Assembly: GCA_002437575.1 (NCBI GenBank)
Contig: DJQK01000068.1
Coordinates: forward strand, 1-22,130
DNA: 22,130 nucleotides
Origin: Clostridiales bacterium UBA6388
GTDB taxonomy: Bacteria > Bacillota > Clostridia > Oscillospirales > Oscillospiraceae
Reading direction: 5' to 3'
In this document: positions 14,641 through 21,904 of the stretch, piece by piece
Layout: each line of letters starts with the position of its first letter
Position numbering within the stretch: the stretch's first letter is position 1
Notes under the pieces: model-generated
Seen by the model: the letters and a program-made list of their open reading frames with translations, nothing else
Told to the model about the DNA's origin: nothing
Database searches by the model: none
Position numbers and translations under genes: made by a program

Positions 14641-14737
14641 ACCTCTGTCCGCCCGGCAAAATGCAAATCCGAAACGCGAAAAACTGCGGCGAATATGTGT
14701 TTCCCAAGGGCGGAAAGCCGCGTCCGCCCCTACAATG
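14641..14737 (-). repeat. REP/MITE-like repeat element, copy A
   Basis: The element is bounded by CCTCTGTCCGCCC (14642-14654) and GTCCGCCCCTACAA (14722-14735). The reverse complement of its right end, TTGTAGGGGCGGAC, recurs exactly at 15503-15516, and the 13-mer CCTCTGTCCGCCC recurs at 15518-15530. GGGCGGA (14708-14714) can pair with TCCGCCC (14723-14729). No ORF is carried. Such GGGGCGGAC-type repeats are familiar from gut Clostridia genomes; genome-wide copy number cannot be judged from this window. Confidence 0.6.
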
Positions 14738-14746
14738 TCTTAGCGG

Positions 14747-14775
14747 GACCTTCTCAGTCGGGAAGGTCTTTTTTT
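14747..14775 (+). terminator. Intrinsic terminator after ispA
   Basis: GACCTTC (14747-14753) pairs with GAAGGTC (14762-14768) over an 8-nt loop and is followed by seven T residues (14769-14775). It closes the nusB-ispA unit and insulates the RNA gene that starts about 70 nt further on. Confidence 0.88.
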
Positions 14776-14808
14776 ATCCTCGAACATAGAATAATCTTGA
14801 ATATTGGC

Positions 14809-14837
14809 TTGTATATGCAAAGAAAACATGGTATAAT
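14809..14837 (+). promoter_or_regulatory. Strong sigma-A promoter with extended -10, driving the OLE-type RNA
   Basis: TTGTAT (14809-14814) and a perfect TATAAT (14832-14837) are exactly 17 bp apart, with TGG before the -10 giving an extended -10 element. The predicted start is near 14844. It is one of the best promoters in the window and it feeds a non-coding region. Confidence 0.82.
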
Positions 14838-14843
14838 ATGCGA

Positions 14844-15480
14844 AGCTTTTCGGCTCGGCGCCTTTGCCCGCCGGAATAGCGAACGGTGGCGCAGTATCCT
14901 AGTCAGCCTGCCGGTATCGAGGAAGGGCCTAAAAATCCTTTATAGGGCACATCTGTGAAGCCTCTGGTGTCTGCTTCTTACGCCCAGTCTGGGGTGGATG
15001 CTGGAGGGAGGCAATTATTGCCTGCGGCGGCCGGGCGCGTTTCAATGGCATGAAATGAGCGACCCGCCCGCTGTGGAGACCGGCTCTCGTGCAGCGGCGT
15101 ACTCCCTTTGCGGTCACAGCGACCGCTGTACGGTGCCGGCTTGAACCTGCATTGCGGTGCTACCCGGCTATAAGCCGTGAACGCTGTGTGCAGCGTAGCC
15201 TGCCTTGCGTGGACAGCTCGGGGAAAGACGCGGTTTTTCGCGTACTGGAAACACTGTCTGCAAAAGAGGATTAGAACCGGAAGAAAGCTGTAATGGAAAT
15301 CATCTAGGCTGTTGGAAACAGGCAGATCCGGGATTGCGGTACGGACTAAGTGGCAATCGGGTACCGGCAGCGGCAACGAGCCGGCCCGGGCATGAAAGGG
15401 AAACCGCCTCTTCGGCGACGGGAGGCTGCCCGGGTGGAAAACAAACCCGACCAAAGCCGTAAGATTAACCGGATCTGCCG
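14844..15480 (+). ncRNA. ole: Probable OLE RNA (ornate large extremophilic RNA)
   Basis: About 635 nt of non-coding, highly structured sequence lies between ispA and dxs, right before a four-helix membrane protein gene. OLE RNAs are about 600 nt, sit in this isoprenoid/repair gene neighbourhood, and are followed by oapA, so size, synteny and partner agree. Visible hairpins include AGGCAA/TTGCCT (15009-15023, 3-nt loop), ACAGC/GCTGT (15116-15129), CGGCT/AGCCG (15165-15177), ACGCG/CGCGT (15228-15243) and a 9-bp outer stem GCCCGGGCA (15384-15392) with TGCCCGGGT (15427-15435), enclosing GCCTC/GAGGC (15406-15426). The 5' end is set by the promoter; the 3' end is approximate. In known OLE systems the RNA with OapA forms membrane-bound complexes linked to cold, alcohol and metal stress. 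The family call rests on context, not an alignment. Confidence 0.78.
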
Positions 15481-15502
15481 CCCCGTTTTTGGCCGGAAGC
15501 CC

Positions 15503-15531
15503 TTGTAGGGGCGGACGCCTCTGTCCGCCCC
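15503..15531 (+). repeat. REP/MITE-like repeat, short copy B
   Basis: GGGGCGGAC (15508-15516) and GTCCGCCCC (15523-15531) form a perfect 9-bp hairpin with loop GCCTCT. The flanking TTGTA and the loop sequence match the ends of copy A at 14641-14737. There is no T-tract, so it is not a standard terminator, but the hairpin could mark or protect the 3' end of the RNA upstream. Confidence 0.6.
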
Positions 15532-15567
15532 CTGCGAGAAGACTGTTATATATTAGGAGATCATATT

Positions 15568-16140
15568 TTGGCAGCACAGAAAAGATCCGGGCCGGACTGG
15601 CGCTGGATCGTGACGATTTTTGCGATCACCGTGTGCATTTCGGCGCTGATGAGTCTCATTTCGACGAATCTTCTGTCGAGCGCGTCGCTTGCGGTGTCGT
15701 TTGTGATTTTGGTCTGCATCATTGCCATCGGCATTGTGTTTGATATCATCGGCGTCGCGGTGACGGCGGCGGACGAGAAGCCGTTTCATTCGATGGCCTC
15801 GCGCAAGGTCCCGGAGGCAGGGGAGGCTTTGAAGCTCATCCGGAATGCCGGGCGCGTGTCCTCGTTCTGCAACGACGTCATCGGCGATATCTGCGGCGTC
15901 ATTTCGGGCTCTGCGGCGGCGACGATCGCGTCCAGGCTCTGGGCGATGCACCCGAGTACAAAGGAGCTCGTGATCACGCTTTCCATGTCGGCGCTGGCTG
16001 CGGGACTCACCGTCGGCGGCAAGGCCTGCGGCAAGTCCTTTGCCATCGGCTCGAGCACGAGCGTCGTGCGGACGGCGGCGACCATTCTGCATTTTTTCCA
16101 TACGATACCGGAAAAACTCCGTCCCAGGCGTAAGCACTGA
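15568..16140 (+). CDS. oapA: Probable OLE-associated membrane protein OapA
   Basis: This is a 190-residue membrane protein with four hydrophobic helices at about residues 13-33, 41-65, 104-121 and 132-152, a basic N-terminus and a basic tail (KLRPRRKH). OapA of Bacillus halodurans is a four-helix protein of about this size that binds OLE RNA and carries an important DxxxD motif. Here DVIGD occupies residues 103-107. The start is TTG 15568, with AGGAGA at 15555-15560 and no nearby ATG. The gene lies directly after the OLE-type RNA and 15 nt before dxs. Conserved blocks such as KVPEAGEALKLIRNAGRVSS are not from any enzyme family I recognise. The identity rests on size, topology, DxxxD and position. 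Confidence 0.78.
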   Translation: MAAQKRSGPDWRWIVTIFAITVCISALMSLISTNLLSSASLAVSFVILVCIIAIGIVFDIIGVAVTAADEKPFHSMASRKVPEAGEALKLIRNAGRVSSFCNDVIGDICGVISGSAAATIASRLWAMHPSTKELVITLSMSALAAGLTVGGKACGKSFAIGSSTSVVRTAATILHFFHTIPEKLRPRRKH

Positions 16141-16155
16141 GACATAGAGGTGCGC

Positions 16156-17994
16156 ATGATTTTAGAGAGAATACATTCAAGAGCTGACTTGCTGGACCTG
16201 ACCGAGGCCGAGCAGGGCCAGCTCTGCCGGGAGATCCGGGATTTTCTGATCCGCCATGTGAGCCAGACCGGCGGGCACCTGGCGTCGAATCTCGGCGTTG
16301 TGGAGCTCACGCTTGCCATCGAGCGCGTGTTTGACACCGAAAAGGACCGGCTGGTTTTTGACGTCGGCCACCAGAGCTATGTGCATAAGCTTTTGACCGG
16401 ACGGGCCGATGGGTTTGATACGCTTCGCCAATTCGGCGGGATGTCCGGCTTTCCGAGCCCCGAAGAAAGCATGACCGATGCCTTCATTGCAGGACACGCG
16501 TCCAACGCCGTTTCCGTTGCGCTCGGCATGGCGCGGGCCAGAACGCTTCAAAAGCAGGACTACAGCGTCCTTGCTCTTGTCGGAGACGGCGCGCTCACGG
16601 GCGGCCTTGCCTACGAGGGCTTAAACAACGCCGGGGCCAGCCGGGAGCCTTTGATCGTCATTCTGAACGACAACGGAATGTCCATCACGCCGAACGTCGG
16701 CGCGATCTCGCGGCATCTGGCGCGTGTGCGCTTGCAGCCCGGCTATCTCGGCTTCAAGCTGCGCTACCGTGCGTTTACGGCGAAGATCCCCGGCGGCAAA
16801 AAGCTCTACGATTTTACCCACAAACTGAAAGAACGGCTGCGCAGAAGCGTGCTGGGCGCGAACCTGTTTGACAGCCTCGGCTTTACCTATCTCGGCCCTG
16901 TTGACGGACACGATCTGCAAAAGGTCGAAGAGCTTCTGAAAATCGCCAAAGCCCTGCACGAGCCGGTGCTGCTGCACCTGATCACGAAAAAGGGCAAGGG
17001 CTATACGCTGGCTGAAAATATGCCGGCGGCATATCACGGCGTGGGAAAATTTGACCCGGCGCTCGGCGCAAGCAGGAAGCACACGCCCTGCTTTTCCGAC
17101 GTTTTCGGGCAAACCTTAACAGAACTCGCTGCGGAAAACCCGAAGCTCTGCGCCATCACCGCAGCCATGCGCGACGGCACGGGTCTGACCGGCTTTGCCA
17201 AAACGTACCCCAGCCGCTTTTTTGACGTTGGCATCGCCGAGGAGCACGCCGTTTCGATGGCCTGCGGCATGGCAAAGCAGGGGCTCGTTCCGGCGGCGGC
17301 GATCTACTCGACGTTTTTGCAGCGCTCGTTTGATATGCTGCTGCACGATCTGGCGCTTTTGCAGCTGCACGTCGTGCTCGGCGTTGACCGCGCAGGATTA
17401 GTTGGAGAAGACGGCCGGACGCACCACGGCATGTTTGACGTGGGCTATCTGCGGCAGGTGCCGGGAATGAAAATTTACTGTCCGGCCAGCTTTGCAGAAC
17501 TGTCGGCGATGCTCCGGCAGGCGGTGTTGGACGATACCGGCCCCGTGGCCGTGCGCTACCCCAGAGGCGGCGAGGGCGCGTATCGGGAGAACGCTCAAAA
17601 TACGCTGCTTCTGCCCGGCACGAGCTGCACCGTCATCACCTACGGCACGATGATCAACGCCGTGCTGGGTGCGGTGAAAATCGCGGAAAAAGACGGCATT
17701 TCTGTAGAAATTCTCAAGCTGCGGACAATCGCACCGGTCGACTGGGACGCGATCGAAGCATCGTGCAAAAAGACCGGACGCGTGTTCGTTGCCGAAGAGA
17801 CGTCGAACCGCGGGTGCCTGGCCGATGAAATTTTCGCGCATCTGGCGCAGGTGGGCATTTCGTGCGTTTTTCGCAAGCAGAACCTGGGAGACGATTTTGT
17901 CACCCACGGCGCGATGCAGGATCTATATAAGCTGACCGGTCTGGACGCCGCAGCTTTGGCAGACAACATCCGGGAGGTGTGTCATGAAGCATAA
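16156..17994 (+). CDS. dxs: 1-deoxy-D-xylulose-5-phosphate synthase
   Basis: DXS condenses pyruvate and glyceraldehyde 3-phosphate in a thiamine diphosphate-dependent reaction, the first step of the MEP pathway that supplies IspA. From ATG 16156 the protein has 612 residues. The N-terminal ThDP domain has FDVGHQSYVHKLLTGR, GHASNAVSVALGMA, VGDGALTGGLAYEGLNNAG and LNDNGMSI. The transketolase domain has FDVGIAEEHAVSMACGMA and VDRAGLVGEDGRTHHGMFD, followed by the C-terminal domain. AGAGG at 16146-16150 supports ATG 16156; the in-frame GTG 16150 overlaps that site. It overlaps tlyA by 11 nt. Confidence 0.96.
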   Translation: MILERIHSRADLLDLTEAEQGQLCREIRDFLIRHVSQTGGHLASNLGVVELTLAIERVFDTEKDRLVFDVGHQSYVHKLLTGRADGFDTLRQFGGMSGFPSPEESMTDAFIAGHASNAVSVALGMARARTLQKQDYSVLALVGDGALTGGLAYEGLNNAGASREPLIVILNDNGMSITPNVGAISRHLARVRLQPGYLGFKLRYRAFTAKIPGGKKLYDFTHKLKERLRRSVLGANLFDSLGFTYLGPVDGHDLQKVEELLKIAKALHEPVLLHLITKKGKGYTLAENMPAAYHGVGKFDPALGASRKHTPCFSDVFGQTLTELAAENPKLCAITAAMRDGTGLTGFAKTYPSRFFDVGIAEEHAVSMACGMAKQGLVPAAAIYSTFLQRSFDMLLHDLALLQLHVVLGVDRAGLVGEDGRTHHGMFDVGYLRQVPGMKIYCPASFAELSAMLRQAVLDDTGPVAVRYPRGGEGAYRENAQNTLLLPGTSCTVITYGTMINAVLGAVKIAEKDGISVEILKLRTIAPVDWDAIEASCKKTGRVFVAEETSNRGCLADEIFAHLAQVGISCVFRKQNLGDDFVTHGAMQDLYKLTGLDAAALADNIREVCHEA

Positions 17995-18787
17995 GGAGCG
18001 GCTGGACGTGCTGCTGGTCAGTCTCGGCCTTGCCGAATCGCGGGCAAAGGCGCAGGCGACCATTATGGCCGGCGAGGTCTTTGTCAACGGCCAGAAGGCG
18101 GACAAGTCCGGCATGGAAGTTGACATAACTTCGAATGTCGAGGTGCGCGGCAGCGCCTGCCCCTATGTCAGCCGGGGCGGTCTGAAGCTGGAAAAGGCGC
18201 TGAAAAACTTCGGCGTCGACCCGACGGGATATGTTTGCAGCGACTCCGGCGCGTCCACGGGCGGGTTTACCGACTGTTTATTGCAGCAGGGGGCCAGCAA
18301 GGTTTTCGCCATCGACGTGGGCTACGGCCAGCTGGCGTGGAAAATTCGAAACGACCCCAGAGTCGTCGTCATGGAGCGCACGAACATCCGCTATGTGACG
18401 CCGGAGGACCTGGGAGAAAAGCTCGATCTTTCCGTTGTGGACGTGTCGTTCATCTCGCTTTCTCTGGTGCTGCCGGTCATCAAAAGTTTACTCAAGGAAA
18501 CCGGACAGGTGCTGTGCCTTATAAAGCCACAGTTTGAAGCGGGGAAGGAAAAAGTCGGCAAAAAGGGCGTCGTGCGGGACCCTGCGGTGCACGAAGAAGT
18601 CTTGCAGAATTTCATCTCCCTTGCAAAATCCCTCGATTTTACCATTCGCGATCTCACCTTCTCGCCCGTCAAGGGCCCCGAGGGGAATATCGAATTTCTC
18701 GCGCATCTTTCCATGCAGCCGGGGCAGGATTCTTACCCGCAGCCCGGCGATCTGGTCGCGCAGGCCCACGCCGCGCTGAAAGGATGA
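17984..18787 (+). CDS. tlyA: TlyA family rRNA (cytidine-2'-O)-methyltransferase
   Basis: The 267-residue protein (B. subtilis YqxC type) has an N-terminal S4 RNA-binding domain (about residues 6-65, RLDVLLVSLGLAESRAKAQ) and an FtsJ-like SAM-dependent methyltransferase domain. The SAM-binding loop DSGASTGGFTD is at 87-97 and VFAIDVGYGQLAW follows. Characterised members methylate cytidines of 16S and 23S rRNA; whether this one modifies both is unknown. ATG 17984 overlaps the dxs end, with GGGAGG at 17972-17977. Despite the historical haemolysin name there is no sign of a toxin. Confidence 0.93.
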   Translation: MKHKERLDVLLVSLGLAESRAKAQATIMAGEVFVNGQKADKSGMEVDITSNVEVRGSACPYVSRGGLKLEKALKNFGVDPTGYVCSDSGASTGGFTDCLLQQGASKVFAIDVGYGQLAWKIRNDPRVVVMERTNIRYVTPEDLGEKLDLSVVDVSFISLSLVLPVIKSLLKETGQVLCLIKPQFEAGKEKVGKKGVVRDPAVHEEVLQNFISLAKSLDFTIRDLTFSPVKGPEGNIEFLAHLSMQPGQDSYPQPGDLVAQAHAALKG

Positions 18788-18792
18788 GTCGA

Positions 18793-19662
18793 ATGAAAGT
18801 AGTTCTGACGCCGAATCCCTATCGGGACAAGCAGTTCAAGACCGTGCAGCAGGCAAAGAAGATTTTAGACAGCTGCGGCGTGCAGACGGCGATGTGTCTG
18901 CCGTTTGACGTCGACCGGGAGTATGAGCTGCCGAAGACGATCCATTTTCAGGATCTTCAGCGCGAGGTCAAAAACGCGGATATGCTCGTGTGCTTCGGAG
19001 GAGACGGAACGATTTTGCACGCGTCCAAGATCGCCACGGCGCACGGTCTTCCGATCCTCGGCGTCAACATCGGCACAATGGGCTTTATTGCCGAACTCGA
19101 GGCAGGGGAGCTGGAGCTGCTTCGCAAGCTTCCCATGGGCGACTACACCATCGAGCCGCGCAGCATGATCGACGTCACCGTCACAGGCGCAAGCGGCAAG
19201 GTGCTCTTCCACGAGTCCGCGCTCAATGACGCGGTCATCACCAAAGGCGCGATCGCCCGCGTGGTGCAGCTTTCCGTGTTCTGTGACGACGTGGAGGCGA
19301 CGAATTTCGCAGGCGACGGCGTCATCGTCTGTACGCCCACGGGCTCTACCGCCTATTCCATGTCCGCAGGCGGCCCCATCATGGAGCCCTCGGCGCGAAA
19401 CCTTCTCATCACGCCCATCTGCGCCCACGCGATTTTGGCCAAGAGCATCGTCGTCTCGCCCGAGCGCGTGATCTCGCTCAAGGTCGGAAAGCTCGGAAGG
19501 CACAACGCCTATCTTTCGGTCGACGGCGGCAGGCCCTTCCGGCTCAATCCCGGCGACATCGTTACCACGAAGGCGTCAACGAAGGTCACACGGCTCGTGC
19601 GGCTGAAGCAGACAAGCTTTTTTGAAATACTCAGCAAAAAATTCATCGACAGGCAGAGGTAA
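18793..19662 (+). CDS. nadK: NAD kinase
   Basis: NadK phosphorylates NAD to NADP. From ATG 18793 the protein has 289 residues. The hallmark GGDGT lies in LVCFGGDGTILHASK (GGDGT at 69-73), with NIGTMGFIAELE at about 92-103, and the CTPTGSTAYSMSAGGPI block is intact. AAAGGA (18779-18784) is well placed for ATG 18793. The upstream ATG 18784 overlaps that site and the tlyA stop (ATGA), so it is less likely. Position between tlyA and argR is normal in Clostridia. Confidence 0.94.
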   Translation: MKVVLTPNPYRDKQFKTVQQAKKILDSCGVQTAMCLPFDVDREYELPKTIHFQDLQREVKNADMLVCFGGDGTILHASKIATAHGLPILGVNIGTMGFIAELEAGELELLRKLPMGDYTIEPRSMIDVTVTGASGKVLFHESALNDAVITKGAIARVVQLSVFCDDVEATNFAGDGVIVCTPTGSTAYSMSAGGPIMEPSARNLLITPICAHAILAKSIVVSPERVISLKVGKLGRHNAYLSVDGGRPFRLNPGDIVTTKASTKVTRLVRLKQTSFFEILSKKFIDRQR

Positions 19663-19664
19663 GC

Positions 19665-20132
19665 ATGAAATCAAAACGCCACGAGAAAATTCTCGAGCTC
19701 ATCCGCGACAACGACATCGAAACGCAGGAGCAGCTCTTACAGCAGTTACAGGACAGCGGCTTTCACACCACGCAGGCCACCATTTCCCGCGACATCAAGC
19801 AGCTTCGCATCATCAAGGAGCTCGGCCCCAACGGCACATACCGATACAGCGCGTCGGCAAAACCCGTCGAGCACGCGTTTTCCTCGAAGCTCAATATCAT
19901 CTTCAGCCAGTGCGTGACAAGTGTAGACTACGCGCAGAACATCATCGTCGTCAAGACCATGCCGGGTCTGGCGCAGGCCGCGTGCTCGGCGCTTGACAAG
20001 CTCGAGCTTCCCGAGGTCCTTGGCACGCTCGGCGGCGACGATACCTGCATGATCGTCCTGCGCGACGCCGCCTCCGCAGCAAATATCTGCGCGGAGATCC
20101 GCGCACAGGTCAACGCCAACGCCGCGCATTAA
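19665..20132 (+). CDS. argR: Arginine repressor ArgR/AhrC
   Basis: ArgR is the arginine-responsive hexameric regulator of arginine biosynthesis and catabolism. The 155-residue protein has the N-terminal winged helix (about 1-65) with the recognition helix TTQATISRDIKQL (S41, R42), and the C-terminal oligomerisation and arginine-binding domain with GTLGGDDT at 120-127, whose two aspartates bind arginine. ATG 19665 is 2 nt after the nadK stop, with AGAGG upstream. I see no obvious ARG box directly before it, as expected for a gene inside an operon. Confidence 0.94.
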   Translation: MKSKRHEKILELIRDNDIETQEQLLQQLQDSGFHTTQATISRDIKQLRIIKELGPNGTYRYSASAKPVEHAFSSKLNIIFSQCVTSVDYAQNIIVVKTMPGLAQAACSALDKLELPEVLGTLGGDDTCMIVLRDAASAANICAEIRAQVNANAAH

Positions 20133-20156
20133 ACCGGAAAGAAGGAGGGCTTTGCC

Positions 20157-21827
20157 GTGCTGAGCGTTCTGCATATTGAAAATATCGCCGTCATCGAGCA
20201 GGCGGAGATCCTCTTTGCAGGCGGCTTTAACGTCCTGACCGGCGAGACCGGCGCGGGCAAATCGATCGTCATCGACGCCATCTCCGCGATCCTCGGTGAG
20301 CGCACCTATCGCGACGTGATCCGAACGGGAGCGAACCGCGCCTTTGTCAGCGCGATCTTTACCGGAATTCCGGAGCACGCGTGGTTTTCGGAAAACGCTG
20401 TGCCGTTTGACGAGCAGGAGCTTCAGGTGCAGCGTGAGATCTTTGCCGACGGCCGGAACGTCTGCCGCGTGAACGGAAGGCCGGTGAGCGTGGCGGCGCT
20501 TAAAAAGCTGGGCGCAAGGCTTATCAATATCCACGGCCAGCACGACTCGCAGCAGCTGTTTGACGAGGAGAATCATCTCGTCTATCTGGACGCGTTCGCG
20601 CGCGACGACGCAGAGCTTGCCGACTACCGCGAGGCGTTCGAGCAGTGGCAGGCCGTGCGGCGTGAGATGCAGAAGCTCACGATGGACGAGGCGGAAAAGC
20701 TGCGTCTGGTCGAGAGCCTGCAATATCAGATCGAAGAGATCCGCGCAGCCGAGCTCAAGCCCGGCGAGGAAGAGCAGCTCAAGGAGCGCCGGAAGGTGCT
20801 TCAGAACGCCGAAAAGCTCTCCGACTGCCTTCTTGCGGCGGACGAAGCGCTCTACGGCGGAGACGCATCCGACGGTGCGGCGGGCCTGCTTTCCAACGCC
20901 GAGCGTGCGCTTTCGAAGGTCAGCGCGCTGGGCGCCGACATGGAATCGCTCTATCAGAAAATTTCGGACCTCATGTACAGCGTGCAGGACGCGGCGGACG
21001 AGCTGCGGGCCATGCGCGACGATCTAAGCTATTCAGAGGGCGAGCTCGAGGAGATCGAAGAACGCCTCGACGCCATTCACAAGCTCAAGCGCAAATACGG
21101 CGCGAGCGTCGAAGACGTGTTGGATTATCTCGCAAAGTCCGAGCAGCGCCTCGACGAGATCGCCTTTGCCTCCGACCGGCTGGAGGTCTTGCAGAAAAAG
21201 CAGACCCAGCTGCAAAGCCAGGCTGTCCGGCTGGGTGAGCTCCTCCGCGAAAAGCGGCAAGCGGCGGCAGAGCAAATGCAGGCGCAGATCTGCGAGGAGC
21301 TCCGGCAGCTCGATATGCCAAAAATTCAGTTTGTCTGCGAGTTTTCCCAGCAGGAGCCCGCGGAAAACGGCTTGGACCGCGTGCGGTTTTTAATGTCCGC
21401 GAACGTCGGCGAAAGCCTCAAGCCCCTATCGAAAGTGGCCTCCGGCGGCGAGCTGGCGCGGATCATGCTTGCCATGAAGCAGGTGCTGGCCCAGCAGGAC
21501 GGCGTGCCGACGCTGATTTTCGACGAAGTCGACGCCGGTGTGAGCGGCAGAGCCGCGCAGAAGGTCGCGCTCAAGCTCTGGTCCGTTTCCAAGGGCCGGC
21601 AAGTTTTGTGCGTGACGCACCTGCCGCAGATCGCAGCGATGGCCGACGCGGCGTTCACGGTGGAAAAGCGCGTGGAGCAGGGTCGGACGTTTACAAATGT
21701 CATCCACCTGGACGAGGCCGGCCGGCAGCAGGAGCTTGCAAGGCTCATCGGCGGCAGCATGGTCACCGAGACGACGCTGGCCGGCGCGGCGGAGCTTCTT
21801 CGTTTGGCCAACGAAGCGAAGCGTTGA
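20157..21827 (+). CDS. recN: DNA repair protein RecN
   Basis: RecN is an SMC-like ATPase acting early at DNA double-strand breaks. The 556-residue protein has Walker A GETGAGKS at 29-36 and a central coiled-coil pair (about 150-380, rich in E, K, Q and A). The ABC signature ASGGELARIMLAMK lies at about 428-441 and Walker B TLIFDEVDAGVSG at about 452-464. The start is GTG 20157, with an excellent GAAGGAGGG site at 20141-20149. It is the last gene of the dxs-containing unit. No clear terminator follows before tyrS. Confidence 0.95.
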   Translation: MLSVLHIENIAVIEQAEILFAGGFNVLTGETGAGKSIVIDAISAILGERTYRDVIRTGANRAFVSAIFTGIPEHAWFSENAVPFDEQELQVQREIFADGRNVCRVNGRPVSVAALKKLGARLINIHGQHDSQQLFDEENHLVYLDAFARDDAELADYREAFEQWQAVRREMQKLTMDEAEKLRLVESLQYQIEEIRAAELKPGEEEQLKERRKVLQNAEKLSDCLLAADEALYGGDASDGAAGLLSNAERALSKVSALGADMESLYQKISDLMYSVQDAADELRAMRDDLSYSEGELEEIEERLDAIHKLKRKYGASVEDVLDYLAKSEQRLDEIAFASDRLEVLQKKQTQLQSQAVRLGELLREKRQAAAEQMQAQICEELRQLDMPKIQFVCEFSQQEPAENGLDRVRFLMSANVGESLKPLSKVASGGELARIMLAMKQVLAQQDGVPTLIFDEVDAGVSGRAAQKVALKLWSVSKGRQVLCVTHLPQIAAMADAAFTVEKRVEQGRTFTNVIHLDEAGRQQELARLIGGSMVTETTLAGAAELLRLANEAKR

Positions 21828-21904
21828 TGGTTTGCCCAGCAGCCTGGCCGCAGCAAAACCATAAATAAGCAAAACGATTTGCGAACAATAGAAGGAGAAT
21901 CACC

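Noticed and set aside
15205..15462. An 85-codon plus-strand frame inside the non-coding block
   Set aside because: The composition is arbitrary, it covers only part of the block, and it coincides with stable stems such as 15384-15435.
14844..15480. RNase P RNA, tmRNA or group II intron as alternative identities for the structured RNA
   Set aside because: A GAGGAAGGGCC stretch faintly recalls RNase P, but the other conserved RNase P blocks are missing. There is no tmRNA reading frame or CCA end, and no intron reverse transcriptase or recognisable domain V. The ispA-RNA-membrane protein-dxs order fits OLE much better.
14978..15577. A 199-codon open frame on the minus strand across the OLE-type RNA
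   Set aside because: It spans RNA hairpins and the repeat at 15503-15531, has no recognisable domain and no good ribosome binding site, and is in the opposite direction to every neighbour.
17984..18787. TlyA as a haemolysin
   Set aside because: The S4 plus FtsJ methyltransferase architecture and operon context indicate an rRNA methyltransferase; the toxin name is historical.
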